From contig NZ_CP040021.1 in the NCBI RefSeq assembly GCF_005280275.1, positions 1,203,001-1,267,000 on the forward strand: 64,000 nt of DNA. The letters are read 5' to 3'. Position numbers and translations under genes: made by a program. The notes below the pieces were generated by a model. The model was not told the DNA's origin, ran no database searches, and saw nothing but the letters and a program-made list of their open reading frames with translations. Positions 33,149-41,410 of this stretch are shown here, piece by piece (position 1 is the stretch's first letter; each line of letters begins with the position of its first letter). Source of the stretch: Salinivibrio kushneri. GTDB lineage: Bacteria; Pseudomonadota; Gammaproteobacteria; Enterobacterales; Vibrionaceae.

Positions 33149-33736
33149 ATGGAGATAGCGATCCGGCAGGGATGGCCGCTTGAGCAAGCACAAAACGTCG
33201 CTGAGTTATATGAGCAGGCGTTTGGGATGAAGTTCGCACGGGCAATCCCTAATCAGGCAGCGCGCGTAGCGGTGTTGTCTCAGTGTTTTGTCCCAGACTT
33301 TTCGTTTGCTGCTATGCAAAACGGCAAGGTGGTAGGGTTGGCTGGGTTTCAAACTCAAGCCGGCGCACTGACACAGGGCATGGGCGCGAAACAGTTAATC
33401 GATAATTTGGGGCCCATTAAAGGCATTTGGGCCTGTGCAGTATTGGCGCTGTTTGAGCGTAAAGCGGCACCCAATGAATTGGTGATGGATGGCATTGCTG
33501 TTGATAGCGCTGTGCGCGGGCAGGGGATTGGCTCCCAATTGTTGGATGCCATTATGGATTGTGCCCAAGCGCATGGCTTTGAAAGCGTTCGATTAGATGT
33601 CATTAATAGCAACCCCAGAGCCCGCAAGCTTTATCAAGCCAAGGGCTTTGTCGCTACCAAAGAAGAGCGTTTTCCTCACCTAAAATGGTTAGTCGGCTTT
33701 TCAGGCGCCACCACCATGGTCAAGGCGCTGAACTAA
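33149..33736 (+). CDS. GNAT N-acetyltransferase
   Basis: The 195-residue protein has motif A in DGIAVDSAVRGQGIGSQLLD and motif B in NSNPRARKLYQAKGF. GGGGAG precedes the ATG. It is transcribed away from the inverted repeat. The substrate is unknown. Confidence 0.92.
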   Translation: MEIAIRQGWPLEQAQNVAELYEQAFGMKFARAIPNQAARVAVLSQCFVPDFSFAAMQNGKVVGLAGFQTQAGALTQGMGAKQLIDNLGPIKGIWACAVLALFERKAAPNELVMDGIAVDSAVRGQGIGSQLLDAIMDCAQAHGFESVRLDVINSNPRARKLYQAKGFVATKEERFPHLKWLVGFSGATTMVKALN

Positions 33737-33761
33737 AACAACAAGAGAGACAAGGATGTTT

Positions 33762-34292
33762 ATGATTGAAACACGTCGACTAGTGCTGCGTAACATGCAG
33801 CCAAGCGATGAAGAGGCGTTTGTTCACTTAACGCAACACCAGAAGTACCAGCGTTTTTATAGCGAAACGGACTGCCAGCCAGAGACATACCGAGACTTAC
33901 ACGCGCGCTTTATCGAACAAGCCAACGCAAATCCACGCGTGGCTTATCAGTTGGCGGTTATCTGCAAGCAATCAGAAAAATGTATTGGCACTGTCGGTTT
34001 AAGGCTTGAGGACAACCATCAAGCATCCATCGGGTGCGGCTTAGCTGTGGAGGCGCAAGGCGCGGGGCTAATGAGGGAGGCGGCTGTCGCGCTGGCCGAC
34101 TTTGGTTTTGAGTCTCTGGGCGTGCATCGGTTATACGCTGAGACCATTTACGATAATCTTGCTGCAACCAAGCTTTGTCGTTCACTTGGCATGCGACAAG
34201 AGGCCCATTTTCATCAGCATCGTTTCTTTAAAGAACGGTGGTGGGATACGGTGGTTTACGCCATATTACGACACGAATGGGAGCAAGGATGA
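33762..34292 (+). CDS. GNAT N-acetyltransferase, RimJ/RimL-like
   Basis: The 176-residue protein begins MIETRRLVLRNMQPSDEEAF, a RimJ/RimL start, and has IGCGLAVEAQGAGLMREAAV for cofactor binding. The Gln-rich loop differs from the usual RGxG but fits the family. The start 33762 is preferred over 33756 because AAGG is correctly spaced. Its stop overlaps the next gene. Confidence 0.88.
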   Translation: MIETRRLVLRNMQPSDEEAFVHLTQHQKYQRFYSETDCQPETYRDLHARFIEQANANPRVAYQLAVICKQSEKCIGTVGLRLEDNHQASIGCGLAVEAQGAGLMREAAVALADFGFESLGVHRLYAETIYDNLAATKLCRSLGMRQEAHFHQHRFFKERWWDTVVYAILRHEWEQG

Positions 34293-34840
34293 TGAGAAAA
34301 GCACTGCTTGGGGCACTGATGGTGACACTACAAGCGTGTACCAGTGCGCCCGTTGATAATGAAACGACCGACGCTGCAGAATGTGTCGGTAGTTCGGCGT
34401 TGCCAAGCGCATGGGCAGACAAGTTTGTCGCTGTGGACGATCCTGCGTTACTGGCGTCGTCGTTGGGTCAGCCATTGGAAGGGAAGCTTTGCCAAGGCAA
34501 GGTATATCAGGCGACTGAAGGGGTGACAGTATATCGCGCGTGGAATAGCACCAACCCGCATAGTCAGTTTGGTCACTGGTGGGCGTTATCACAGCCGTCT
34601 GGCTTGGTGGCGGATTATCGCCAAGATTATGAGATTTGTTATCAATGGTCGCCGCTCGATAAATTGGTACAGTGCACCTTGCAACCGGGCACCAAGATTG
34701 TGGTGGGTAACGGTCAAAGTGCGAAATGTTCCGAGTATTTAACCTATCCAACCTCAAGTGCCCAACAAGTTTATCTGCAAGAGGCGGAGCAAGCGGTTCA
34801 ACATTGTCAAACGTTTGATGCGGTGATGCGTTGGCAGTGA
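34292..34840 (+). CDS. Putative lipoprotein
   Basis: The 182-residue protein has a signal peptide with lipobox LQAC near residues 14-17 (MRKALLGALMVTLQAC), so it should be lipid-anchored. The mature part has several cysteines and no known domain that I can see. An alternative ATG three bases upstream (34289) overlaps the GNAT stop. Co-transcription with the upstream GNAT is likely. Confidence 0.8.
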   Translation: MRKALLGALMVTLQACTSAPVDNETTDAAECVGSSALPSAWADKFVAVDDPALLASSLGQPLEGKLCQGKVYQATEGVTVYRAWNSTNPHSQFGHWWALSQPSGLVADYRQDYEICYQWSPLDKLVQCTLQPGTKIVVGNGQSAKCSEYLTYPTSSAQQVYLQEAEQAVQHCQTFDAVMRWQ

Positions 34841-34974
34841 TGCGCGGCAATCAATAACTCAATCACATCTAGGTGGCGAGCGCTAAGGCGGTGGGATGAC
34901 AGGCGGTCAATAAGTGTTTATTTTTCAATATCAATGAGATAGCCTTATTCTATGACAGGAATTGGAACAAGTAC

Positions 34975-35496
34975 ATGGAATTAGTCGTCCCCGCACTCGA
35001 TCACCAAGCAGCCTTTACGCGCTTTTATGATGATTTTGCTCAGTTTGACCCCGAGAATGCCGATTATTATTGGCCGGGGAAAGACGATTTCCCCACTTAC
35101 GTGACTCGGTTAACGGATGAGTCATTGGGTAAAAACCTTCGTAAAGGTTATGTGCCGTGTAGTCATTTTTGGCTGCTTGATGCTGAGCAACAAATCATTG
35201 GCGCGATTCGGATCCGTCATCACATCAATACGCCATTTCTAACCCAAGAAGCTGGACACATTGGCTACGACATTGCGCCATCATATCGTGGGCGCGGATG
35301 TGGCAAGCAAATGTTAGCCTTAGCACTCCCCAAGGCGAGAGAACTGGGGATCACTCGCGCTCTAATTACCGCGAATGAAGACAATATGGCATCGCGCAAA
35401 GTAATTGAAGCTAATGGCGGCACGTTGGAAAACATCATCAATGGTGAAGTGTTCAATGAATCATTGGCGCGGTACTGGGTGGATATTAATGGATGA
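34975..35496 (+). CDS. GNAT N-acetyltransferase
   Basis: The 173-residue protein has IGYDIAPSYRGRGCGKQMLA as the acetyl-CoA loop and NEDNMASRKVIEANGGTLEN as motif B. It belongs to a GNAT group common in Gram-negatives, with unknown substrates. The next gene overlaps by eight bases. Confidence 0.92.
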   Translation: MELVVPALDHQAAFTRFYDDFAQFDPENADYYWPGKDDFPTYVTRLTDESLGKNLRKGYVPCSHFWLLDAEQQIIGAIRIRHHINTPFLTQEAGHIGYDIAPSYRGRGCGKQMLALALPKARELGITRALITANEDNMASRKVIEANGGTLENIINGEVFNESLARYWVDING

Positions 35497-36064
35497 TTCC
35501 CCGCGCGTAGACCAACTGGACAGCGATCGTCTGTTTCTGGTGGCACCCAATATGACCCATCAGCCTTTCATTTTAGAAGCCGTGTTGGAAAGCCAGCACA
35601 CCCTTGCGCCTTTTATGGATTGGCTTCCGCACGCGTTGACCGAATCGAGCTCGATTGAAAACACCCAACAAGCGATTGATGACTTTGACATGTTTATTAA
35701 TGAGCTACGCTACTCGATTTTTGAAAAATCGACGGGGCAATTGGTGGGTGTGATCAGCTTAATTATCCGCAACATCGCGATTCCTTATTTTGAAATAGGC
35801 TATTGGCTGCGGAGCTCCAAAGAAGGCCTTGGCTATGTGAGTGAAGCAGTGAGAACGCTAGAGCAGTACGCGTTTAATGACCTTAATGCCAAGCGTGTCG
35901 AAATCAAAACCGCCTACGAAAACACCCGCAGCCGCGCGGTAGCCGAGCGTTGTGGGTATCACCAAGAAGCGATACTTATCAATGACCGTATCCTGCCGAG
36001 CGGTGCGATTTCTAGCACTGTGGTTTATGCAAAAGTGGCGGCATTTGAAACGGAGGAGAAATAA
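35489..36064 (+). CDS. GNAT N-acetyltransferase, RimJ/RimL-like
   Basis: The 191-residue protein has IGYWLRSSKEGLGYVSEAVR and YENTRSRAVAERCGYHQEA, matching RimJ/RimL-type acetyltransferases. Start ATG 35489 overlaps the preceding GNAT stop, and the stop TAA overlaps the next ATG (TAATG), so three genes form a tightly coupled operon. Confidence 0.9.
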   Translation: MDDSPRVDQLDSDRLFLVAPNMTHQPFILEAVLESQHTLAPFMDWLPHALTESSSIENTQQAIDDFDMFINELRYSIFEKSTGQLVGVISLIIRNIAIPYFEIGYWLRSSKEGLGYVSEAVRTLEQYAFNDLNAKRVEIKTAYENTRSRAVAERCGYHQEAILINDRILPSGAISSTVVYAKVAAFETEEK

Positions 36065-36528
36065 TGATCCCTGTGAATACTTCCGTGGTATCGGGCGTAG
36101 CGCTCTCTCGTATTGAGGGAGAGATAAAAATGCTACTGATGAAGCGAGTGAAAGGTGGCTTCTGGTGCCATGTTGCGGGCTCGATTGAAGCGGGCGAGAC
36201 TGGAGTTGACGCCATCGTCCGGGAGTTTAGCGAAGAAACCCAAATTGCGGTGGCTGAGTTGTATAACGCGCAATTTTTGGAGCAATTTTATGAGGCGTCG
36301 GTGAATGTGATCGAGCTTATCCCTGTGTTTGTGGTGATATGTGGTGATAACCAAGCCATCACGCTTAATGATGAACACACCGATTATCGCTGGTGCTCAC
36401 TTGATGAGGCAAAAGCCTTGGCGCCGTATCAAAATCAGCATGCCGTATATGACCATGTATGGGCTTACTTTGTTGATCAGCCCGTTAACCCGTTATATCA
36501 CGTCAACTTACCTAACCATAAGGAATGA
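36064..36528 (+). CDS. NUDIX hydrolase
   Basis: The 154-residue protein has a Nudix box GSIEAGETGVDAIVREFSEE (residues 40-59), which keeps the catalytic REFSEE core. The box differs slightly from GX5EX7REUXEEXGU at the last position (Thr-Gln rather than Xaa-Gly). It would hydrolyse a nucleoside diphosphate linked to another moiety. It is coupled to the upstream GNAT gene through TAATG. Confidence 0.9.
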   Translation: MIPVNTSVVSGVALSRIEGEIKMLLMKRVKGGFWCHVAGSIEAGETGVDAIVREFSEETQIAVAELYNAQFLEQFYEASVNVIELIPVFVVICGDNQAITLNDEHTDYRWCSLDEAKALAPYQNQHAVYDHVWAYFVDQPVNPLYHVNLPNHKE

Positions 36529-36537
36529 ACCATTAGC

Positions 36538-36594
36538 ATGGAACGCTTTTTTACTCAAGATGACATCATATTGCACGGTGACTCGGTTTCCTAG
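36538..36594 (+). other. Short open frame, possible gene remnant
   Basis: An 18-codon frame starts at ATG 36538, ten bases after the NUDIX stop, with AAGGAAT upstream, and ends in TAG. Its start looks like that of a real gene (MERFFTQDDIILHGDSV), but no continuation is seen in any frame. It may be the 5' end of a degraded gene. Confidence 0.35.
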
Positions 36595-36716
36595 GTACCA
36601 GCTAAACCTTGATTATAAGCTGGCGCGCTACCGTGGTTAAATTCGCGTTTTGCAATATCGTCACGTAGAGTAGCGCTTTTATTGACGAGCGCGTGCTCGA
36701 GCTGCTGAGAACCCTT

Positions 36717-36938
36717 ATGGATACACAACTCAATAACCCGCTGCACGGATTAACCCTACAAACCATATTGACCCGTTTGGTTGAACACTATGGTTGGCCA
36801 GGCCTCTACCAACATATCAATGTGAACTGTTTTTCTAACGATCCTTCGATCAAATCATCATTGAAATTTTTGCGTAGAACGCAGTGGGCGCGAGATAAGG
36901 TCGAAGCCTTGTATATTGATACCTTTTGTTCAGGGTGA
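36717..36938 (+). CDS. VF530-family DNA-binding protein
   Basis: The 73-residue protein has [20 protein letters not shown] and [20 protein letters not shown], which are the two hallmarks of the VF530 family (DUF2132), named after a Vibrio fischeri protein reported to have a DNA-binding fold. The ATG at 36717 fits the family length better than the longer frame from 36693. Confidence 0.9.
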   Translation: MDTQLNNPLHGLTLQTILTRLVEHYGWPGLYQHINVNCFSNDPSIKSSLKFLRRTQWARDKVEALYIDTFCSG

Positions 36939-37080
36939 AATACGTGGATTGTTTGCCGGGCGGGATATCTTTGTAAATGTTTGATTTTAAATAACTGTCG
37001 TGAAGGTGTCGGGGCGCTGTCGTGGTAATGTCGCCCCCATTTTGCATAGTGTCGATAGGGAAGAGCACAAAGGAGCAAGG

Positions 37081-37554
37081 ATGAACGTGAAAGCACTCAG
37101 AGTTCAAAAAGGGTGGTCGCAAGACCAGTTGGCACAATTTAGTGGGCTCAGTGTTCGGACAATTCAACGTATCGAACGGGGCCACAAACCCGGATTGGAG
37201 TCGCTGAAATCGTTGGCTGCTGTGTTTGATATCGACATTAGTGATTTGCAAAAGGAGACAGACATGCAGGCAGATACTTCAATGAGTTCAGAGGAAAGAG
37301 CGATTGCCAAGCGCGTCCGCGCCCTCGGCGGTTTTTATTCTCATTTGACGCACTATGTGGTCGTGCTGGCGATTTTGTTTATTATCAACTGGCTAACCAC
37401 ACCAGGCTATTATTGGGCTTGGTGGGTCGCATTGGGATGGGGGATTGCCGTGGTCAGCCACGGTGTCAGTGCTATGGGCATTGTCGATCTCTTTGGTGAT
37501 AAGTGGGAAAAACGTCAGATAGAGAAGCGACTGAACGCGCGGTCAAAGCGTTAA
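37081..37554 (+). CDS. XRE-type HTH regulator with 2TM domain
   Basis: The 157-residue protein has an N-terminal XRE helix-turn-helix (residues about 3-55, KGWSQDQLAQFSGLSVRTIQ) and a C-terminal 2TM domain (FYSHLTHYVVVLAILFIIN, then YYWAWWVALGWGIAVVSHG). Such fusions are membrane-tethered regulators of unknown signal. AAGGAG and AAGG motifs precede the ATG. A strong terminator follows. Confidence 0.9.
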   Translation: MNVKALRVQKGWSQDQLAQFSGLSVRTIQRIERGHKPGLESLKSLAAVFDIDISDLQKETDMQADTSMSSEERAIAKRVRALGGFYSHLTHYVVVLAILFIINWLTTPGYYWAWWVALGWGIAVVSHGVSAMGIVDLFGDKWEKRQIEKRLNARSKR

Positions 37555-37567
37555 CCTCTGCCCGATA

Positions 37568-37596
37568 ACGCCGAGCGAATGTGCCTCGGCGTTTTT
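37568..37596 (+). terminator. Terminator after the XRE-2TM gene
   Basis: ACGCCGAG (37568-37575) and CTCGGCGT (37585-37592) form an 8-bp stem followed by TTTTT. The C26-type hydrolase gene ends 26 bases further on, so the hairpin could serve both strands. Confidence 0.88.
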
Positions 37597-37621
37597 GTTT
37601 CTCACCAACTAACAGACATGT

Positions 37622-38320
37622 TTACTGAGAGGCCGCTTGTCGCTGCTGGAAGCGCGTTGCATGCTCGACTAAGCCCTTAAACAACGCACGCTGACAGCCA
37701 AGATAAAGCAAGAACTCTGGATGCCACTGAACCCCCAGTGTATAGGGGCCGTTGGGTGATTCAATGGCTTGTACAATACCATCTAAATCACGTGCGCTTA
37801 CCGTTAAATCCTCGCCTAACGCGTTAATTGCTTGGTTGTGCAGGCTGTTTATTTTGCGTCTGCCTTGCCCCAACCGTTGCTGGATATGGCCGTTGACTTC
37901 ACGCGATATACACAAGGTTTTCATCGGGAACACTGTCCAGCGATGAGAGGTTTTTTTGCGTTGTTCGCGCAAGCTTTGGTGCAAGGTGCCACCTAAACAA
38001 ATGTTGAGAAGTTGCGCGCCACGGCAAATCCCCAGCAAGGGCTTTTGGCTTGCCAGCGCGCTTTTGATAACTGCGCTCTCTAGGGCATCGCGTTCAGAAT
38101 CGTAGTTGGGTTTCACTTCGGGCTCAGCGGCGTACAGCACAGGCTCGACATCGTGCCCGCCAGCAATCACCACGCCATGATAGGCGTCTGGATCCAGCGC
38201 GGTACCGGGGTGTAGTTGTAACGGCTTGCCACCATAGAGTTTGACTGCCGCGGCAACAAAAAAACGTGGCAGCCGTGCGCCTTTGCTCGGGCCGGTTATT
38301 GCGATGACGGGTTTATCCAT
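37622..38320 (-). CDS. Class I glutamine-amidotransferase-like hydrolase (peptidase C26)
   Basis: The 232-residue protein has the nucleophile elbow LLGICRGAQLL (Cys99) and the C-terminal VQWHPEF (His200, Glu202), the catalytic triad of gamma-glutamyl-gamma-aminobutyrate hydrolases such as PuuD. It would hydrolyse a gamma-glutamyl bond or release ammonia from glutamine. Its start overlaps the end of the amidoligase gene by 25 bases, so the two are translated together. The pairing of an amidoligase with a class I GATase is a known theme in peptide or amide synthesis. Confidence 0.92.
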   Translation of the reverse strand: MDKPVIAITGPSKGARLPRFFVAAAVKLYGGKPLQLHPGTALDPDAYHGVVIAGGHDVEPVLYAAEPEVKPNYDSERDALESAVIKSALASQKPLLGICRGAQLLNICLGGTLHQSLREQRKKTSHRWTVFPMKTLCISREVNGHIQQRLGQGRRKINSLHNQAINALGEDLTVSARDLDGIVQAIESPNGPYTLGVQWHPEFLLYLGCQRALFKGLVEHATRFQQRQAASQ

Positions 38321-39303
38321 ACATTGTGCACCTTTTCCGCCCAGTTATTAACGATACGTGCCAATGGGTCATTGATATACCCCAAATAGGCCTTGCAACA
38401 CGCCTTGAGTCGCGCAGGGTCGGCGGCGAGTTTTTCCACTTCCACCCAGTCGTTCCATGCTTCGTGAATGCCCCAATCAGTCCGGCTGACTTTGCTGTCC
38501 GGCAACCGATAATGAAATGTGGGCCGCGCCTGTGTGAGCCCATCATTGATGACTTTATTCACTTTCTCGGCATCAAGGTGAGTGAATAAGGGCAACATGT
38601 CTAATGCACGGTTTCGTGTGGGATTGTCGGCAAGGTAGTCATCGATCAAGGTATTCAGATCTGGCCAGTAATCATCAGCCAGTACGCGCTCGACATACGC
38701 TTTCGGGAAAGGGTCGACATAGTTGGTCAAGCGCCGCGAGAGATCAATATCGGCGCGTTTTAAAAGCCAGTCATACAAACATAAAAATGCTTTTAAGTGC
38801 GCACAAATCGTCTTAGCGGTTAAATCAGGCAGCTCTGGATTGAGCTGCATGCCAAACGCATAAACCGGGCTGTCTTCGGTCCCTTCGGCGCCTTGCTGGC
38901 GTAGATGCGCAATGAGTTGGTCCACCTCTTGTAGGCGGTCAAGAGGGAGAGGCGGGCCGACGATTTCTACGGGAACAAAGGCTTTTGCCGCCCAGGCTAA
39001 TAAGTCTTCAGCCGATTGATCCAGTCGATTGGTGACTGTGTTTTCGCTACGATCGCTTTGCCCTAACCGTTTGAGCTTGGCATAGTCGAGCTCGATGACC
39101 CAATCCCCGGCTTTGTCCCCGTTTAAGCGGCGGTCATATCGACCACCACGTTTAACGCTCAGAGAGAAAAAATCAGCCACTAGCTGGGTGATGGTATCCA
39201 GCTCTAGGCCACTGAGCTCTATCTCAACGCCTACGCGGCGCGTATTTCCCTCAGCGTTGGTGATCTGAGGCGGTGTTTTAAGTGGTGAATGTGGCGCATC
39301 CAT
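38296..39303 (-). CDS. Amidoligase family enzyme (glutamine-synthetase-like fold)
   Basis: The 335-residue protein starts with GVEIELSGLELDTITQLV (residues 25-42), whose GxExE pattern marks amidoligases related to glutamine synthetase and gamma-glutamylcysteine ligase. WVIELDYAKLK and YAFGMQLNPELPDL carry further acidic residues that could bind Mg-ATP. It would form an amide or peptide bond with ATP. The gene lies just upstream of, and overlaps, the C26-type hydrolase. Both run in the same direction as the ATP-grasp gene and the 656-residue gene, with a 136-bp gap. Confidence 0.88.
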   Translation of the reverse strand: MDAPHSPLKTPPQITNAEGNTRRVGVEIELSGLELDTITQLVADFFSLSVKRGGRYDRRLNGDKAGDWVIELDYAKLKRLGQSDRSENTVTNRLDQSAEDLLAWAAKAFVPVEIVGPPLPLDRLQEVDQLIAHLRQQGAEGTEDSPVYAFGMQLNPELPDLTAKTICAHLKAFLCLYDWLLKRADIDLSRRLTNYVDPFPKAYVERVLADDYWPDLNTLIDDYLADNPTRNRALDMLPLFTHLDAEKVNKVINDGLTQARPTFHYRLPDSKVSRTDWGIHEAWNDWVEVEKLAADPARLKACCKAYLGYINDPLARIVNNWAEKVHNVWINPSSQ

Positions 39304-39439
39304 GGTTTTTTAGCCTCATTTTTATCGATGATAGGGAATAGGTGGGGATAAACCTGTAACACTTAAAGGCCTAAGAGGATAAATAATCAACACCTGTTCA
39401 GGGACGCTGAGGACACGGAACAGGTTGATGCTTAGTCAT

Positions 39440-41410
39440 TCATAACGGCATTTGGGCTTTATCTATTCGATCTTTAGCCCAACTCTCAACTGCCATACGC
39501 TTGATTTCATTGAGAGCGTCGCTGGGCAGAGGACGCTTTATACCGACCTGAATTGTGTCATCATGGTACAAATATAGTCGAGATAAAAACTGCTCAAAGG
39601 GTAGAGAAGCTTCCCCGTATTGCTCTCCTCTTCCTTGCGTTGATACCACCACGTTGTGTCCCCAGTCCTGGCCGCTATCATTATTGGGATTGTAGAAATA
39701 TACCCGCATCACGCTGTCTTGATCGAGAGCGATACGTATCAAGGTAATGGCATGCCAACCGACAAATTGCCCCTGGCTGCTGGTGACCGCAATACCGACC
39801 GGCTGGGGATGTATAACAGGAATATTTCCATTATATAGTGGATGATAACTGCGGTAGAAGCGTTCAATAAAGCTGTCGAAATCTTTGAGCTGTCCGGTTT
39901 TAACGTCAACGGCAATCATGAACTCTCGTCCCACGTACCAACCATGAAACTCGGGATTGATCCATTCATGCGGGTCTTGCTCACGGTTAACACAAAGGCG
40001 ACCCATTTCAATATAAAGTTTGTCTAAATGAGGGACGAGGACAACGGAAACGGGATCGGTGTCGAAAGGGAGTGCGGTACTAAGGCCTTGAAGCAGCGTG
40101 TGAGAGTCTAGCGACTGTCCTTCAAAATGCATGCGTAGGCTCTGATTACACGCCACTTGCACAATACAGTTAAGGAGGTAGTCAGGGTCGTTATACGCCC
40201 ACATGGATATCGCACGTGCCGATTGGCAAGTCGGGTTGTTACCTTGGGCTACACCCAGCGGTTGGCCAAGCACTGACATAACACCGGCTAACAGATGAAC
40301 GCGCGCAGGGAGCAGCTCACCAAACGCGAGGGTGAGTGTATTGGCGACGTCTGGGTGGAGGTTGAGATGAATCTGACGCCACAAACTAGGAGCGACGGGC
40401 GCATCGAACAGTACCCCCCGTTCAAGCATCATGGCCAAACCATATACGGCTTGGGCGGTTTGCGGATAAATGGCTTCTTTGATCAGTGTATGCACCAGTT
40501 GACGATAGGTTACTAGGCAGTCTAAGCCAGTATTACTTAAACCCAGCGCGGTAGGGAGTATGTCGTTGCCGTCATTGTCCAACAACCACCGTAAAAACAT
40601 AGCGTGGTAATCAGACGCTAACCCGACATCATGCATCGCACGCGCAAACCCCAGCGCCTCTTGTTGTAAAGCATTACTGTCCATTGCATTGAGACGTTCA
40701 CAGTACGCATCTAACCCCGGATCGTCATAGCAACCTTGGGTTGGCCCGTATAACGCACTTACTAGGCGATCGATGCCGAGTTTGGCTTCACCAAGGTTAA
40801 TCTGCTCCTGCGACACCAAGATAGAGATTTGATTGATCATCGCCTTAATCGGGTTGACCTGAATGGGGCGCTGCGCGAGTACACGCCAAACTTCATCAAC
40901 CAGCTCACTAAGAATGGTTTCATAGCCCAAGTGGCTGAGAATAAAACGATATAAAGTACTAATAGCGGGGGCCGTTGCACCGAGTCGAATACGGCTCGAT
41001 TCATCGGTAAGACCCATCACCAGCGATAAATTGAGGCTTAATACCTTGGCAAGAAATTGGTGCGCTTCTTGGTGGGAAAAAAGCGGGGAAGAGAACTTCC
41101 CCTCGACGATAGCCAGCATCCTTAGCTGGCTGAGACAATCTAGCACCACGGTGGCTTTGTCGGCATGCGCGAGCGTGTCCGGCACCAGGTTCGGTACGAG
41201 GTACTCAGGCTGGCCCCAATCTGTGCCCTCAAAAAGTCCTGCTTCGGTGAGGGTCACAATGCGAGAGTACAGCTGGTTAATGTCATCATCCTGCGCCAAT
41301 ACACGGCCGCAAATATCAATCACGTGAAATTGGTGGCGCGCTTTGGCGATGGAACTCACTTGACCAAGTTGTTCAACCGCATGATCAAGCTTATTGAGTA
41401 AGCTAGACAT
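39440..41410 (-). CDS. Large helical protein with papain-like C-terminal domain (novel family)
   Basis: I do not recognise this 656-residue protein by name. Residues 1 to about 385 are helical and repeat-like. Near residue 389 the sequence reads VAQGNNPTCQSARAISMWA, with Gln389 and Cys395 spaced exactly as Gln19 and Cys25 of papain. Further on, GWHAITL carries His553 and VYFYNPNN carries Asn574. The order Q-C-H-N is that of papain-like cysteine peptidases or transglutaminases, but it is inferred from four motifs only. ATG 41410 overlaps the stop of the ATP-grasp gene by eight bases. A longer TTG start at 41419 is possible. It is adjacent to an amide-ligase gene set. Confidence 0.7.
   Translation of the reverse strand: MSSLLNKLDHAVEQLGQVSSIAKARHQFHVIDICGRVLAQDDDINQLYSRIVTLTEAGLFEGTDWGQPEYLVPNLVPDTLAHADKATVVLDCLSQLRMLAIVEGKFSSPLFSHQEAHQFLAKVLSLNLSLVMGLTDESSRIRLGATAPAISTLYRFILSHLGYETILSELVDEVWRVLAQRPIQVNPIKAMINQISILVSQEQINLGEAKLGIDRLVSALYGPTQGCYDDPGLDAYCERLNAMDSNALQQEALGFARAMHDVGLASDYHAMFLRWLLDNDGNDILPTALGLSNTGLDCLVTYRQLVHTLIKEAIYPQTAQAVYGLAMMLERGVLFDAPVAPSLWRQIHLNLHPDVANTLTLAFGELLPARVHLLAGVMSVLGQPLGVAQGNNPTCQSARAISMWAYNDPDYLLNCIVQVACNQSLRMHFEGQSLDSHTLLQGLSTALPFDTDPVSVVLVPHLDKLYIEMGRLCVNREQDPHEWINPEFHGWYVGREFMIAVDVKTGQLKDFDSFIERFYRSYHPLYNGNIPVIHPQPVGIAVTSSQGQFVGWHAITLIRIALDQDSVMRVYFYNPNNDSGQDWGHNVVVSTQGRGEQYGEASLPFEQFLSRLYLYHDDTIQVGIKRPLPSDALNEIKRMAVESWAKDRIDKAQMPL

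Noticed and set aside
37000-37080. Longer start for the XRE-2TM gene
   Set aside because: The extra N-terminus is not like a regulator. ATG 37081 has a better ribosome site and begins directly at the helix-turn-helix domain.
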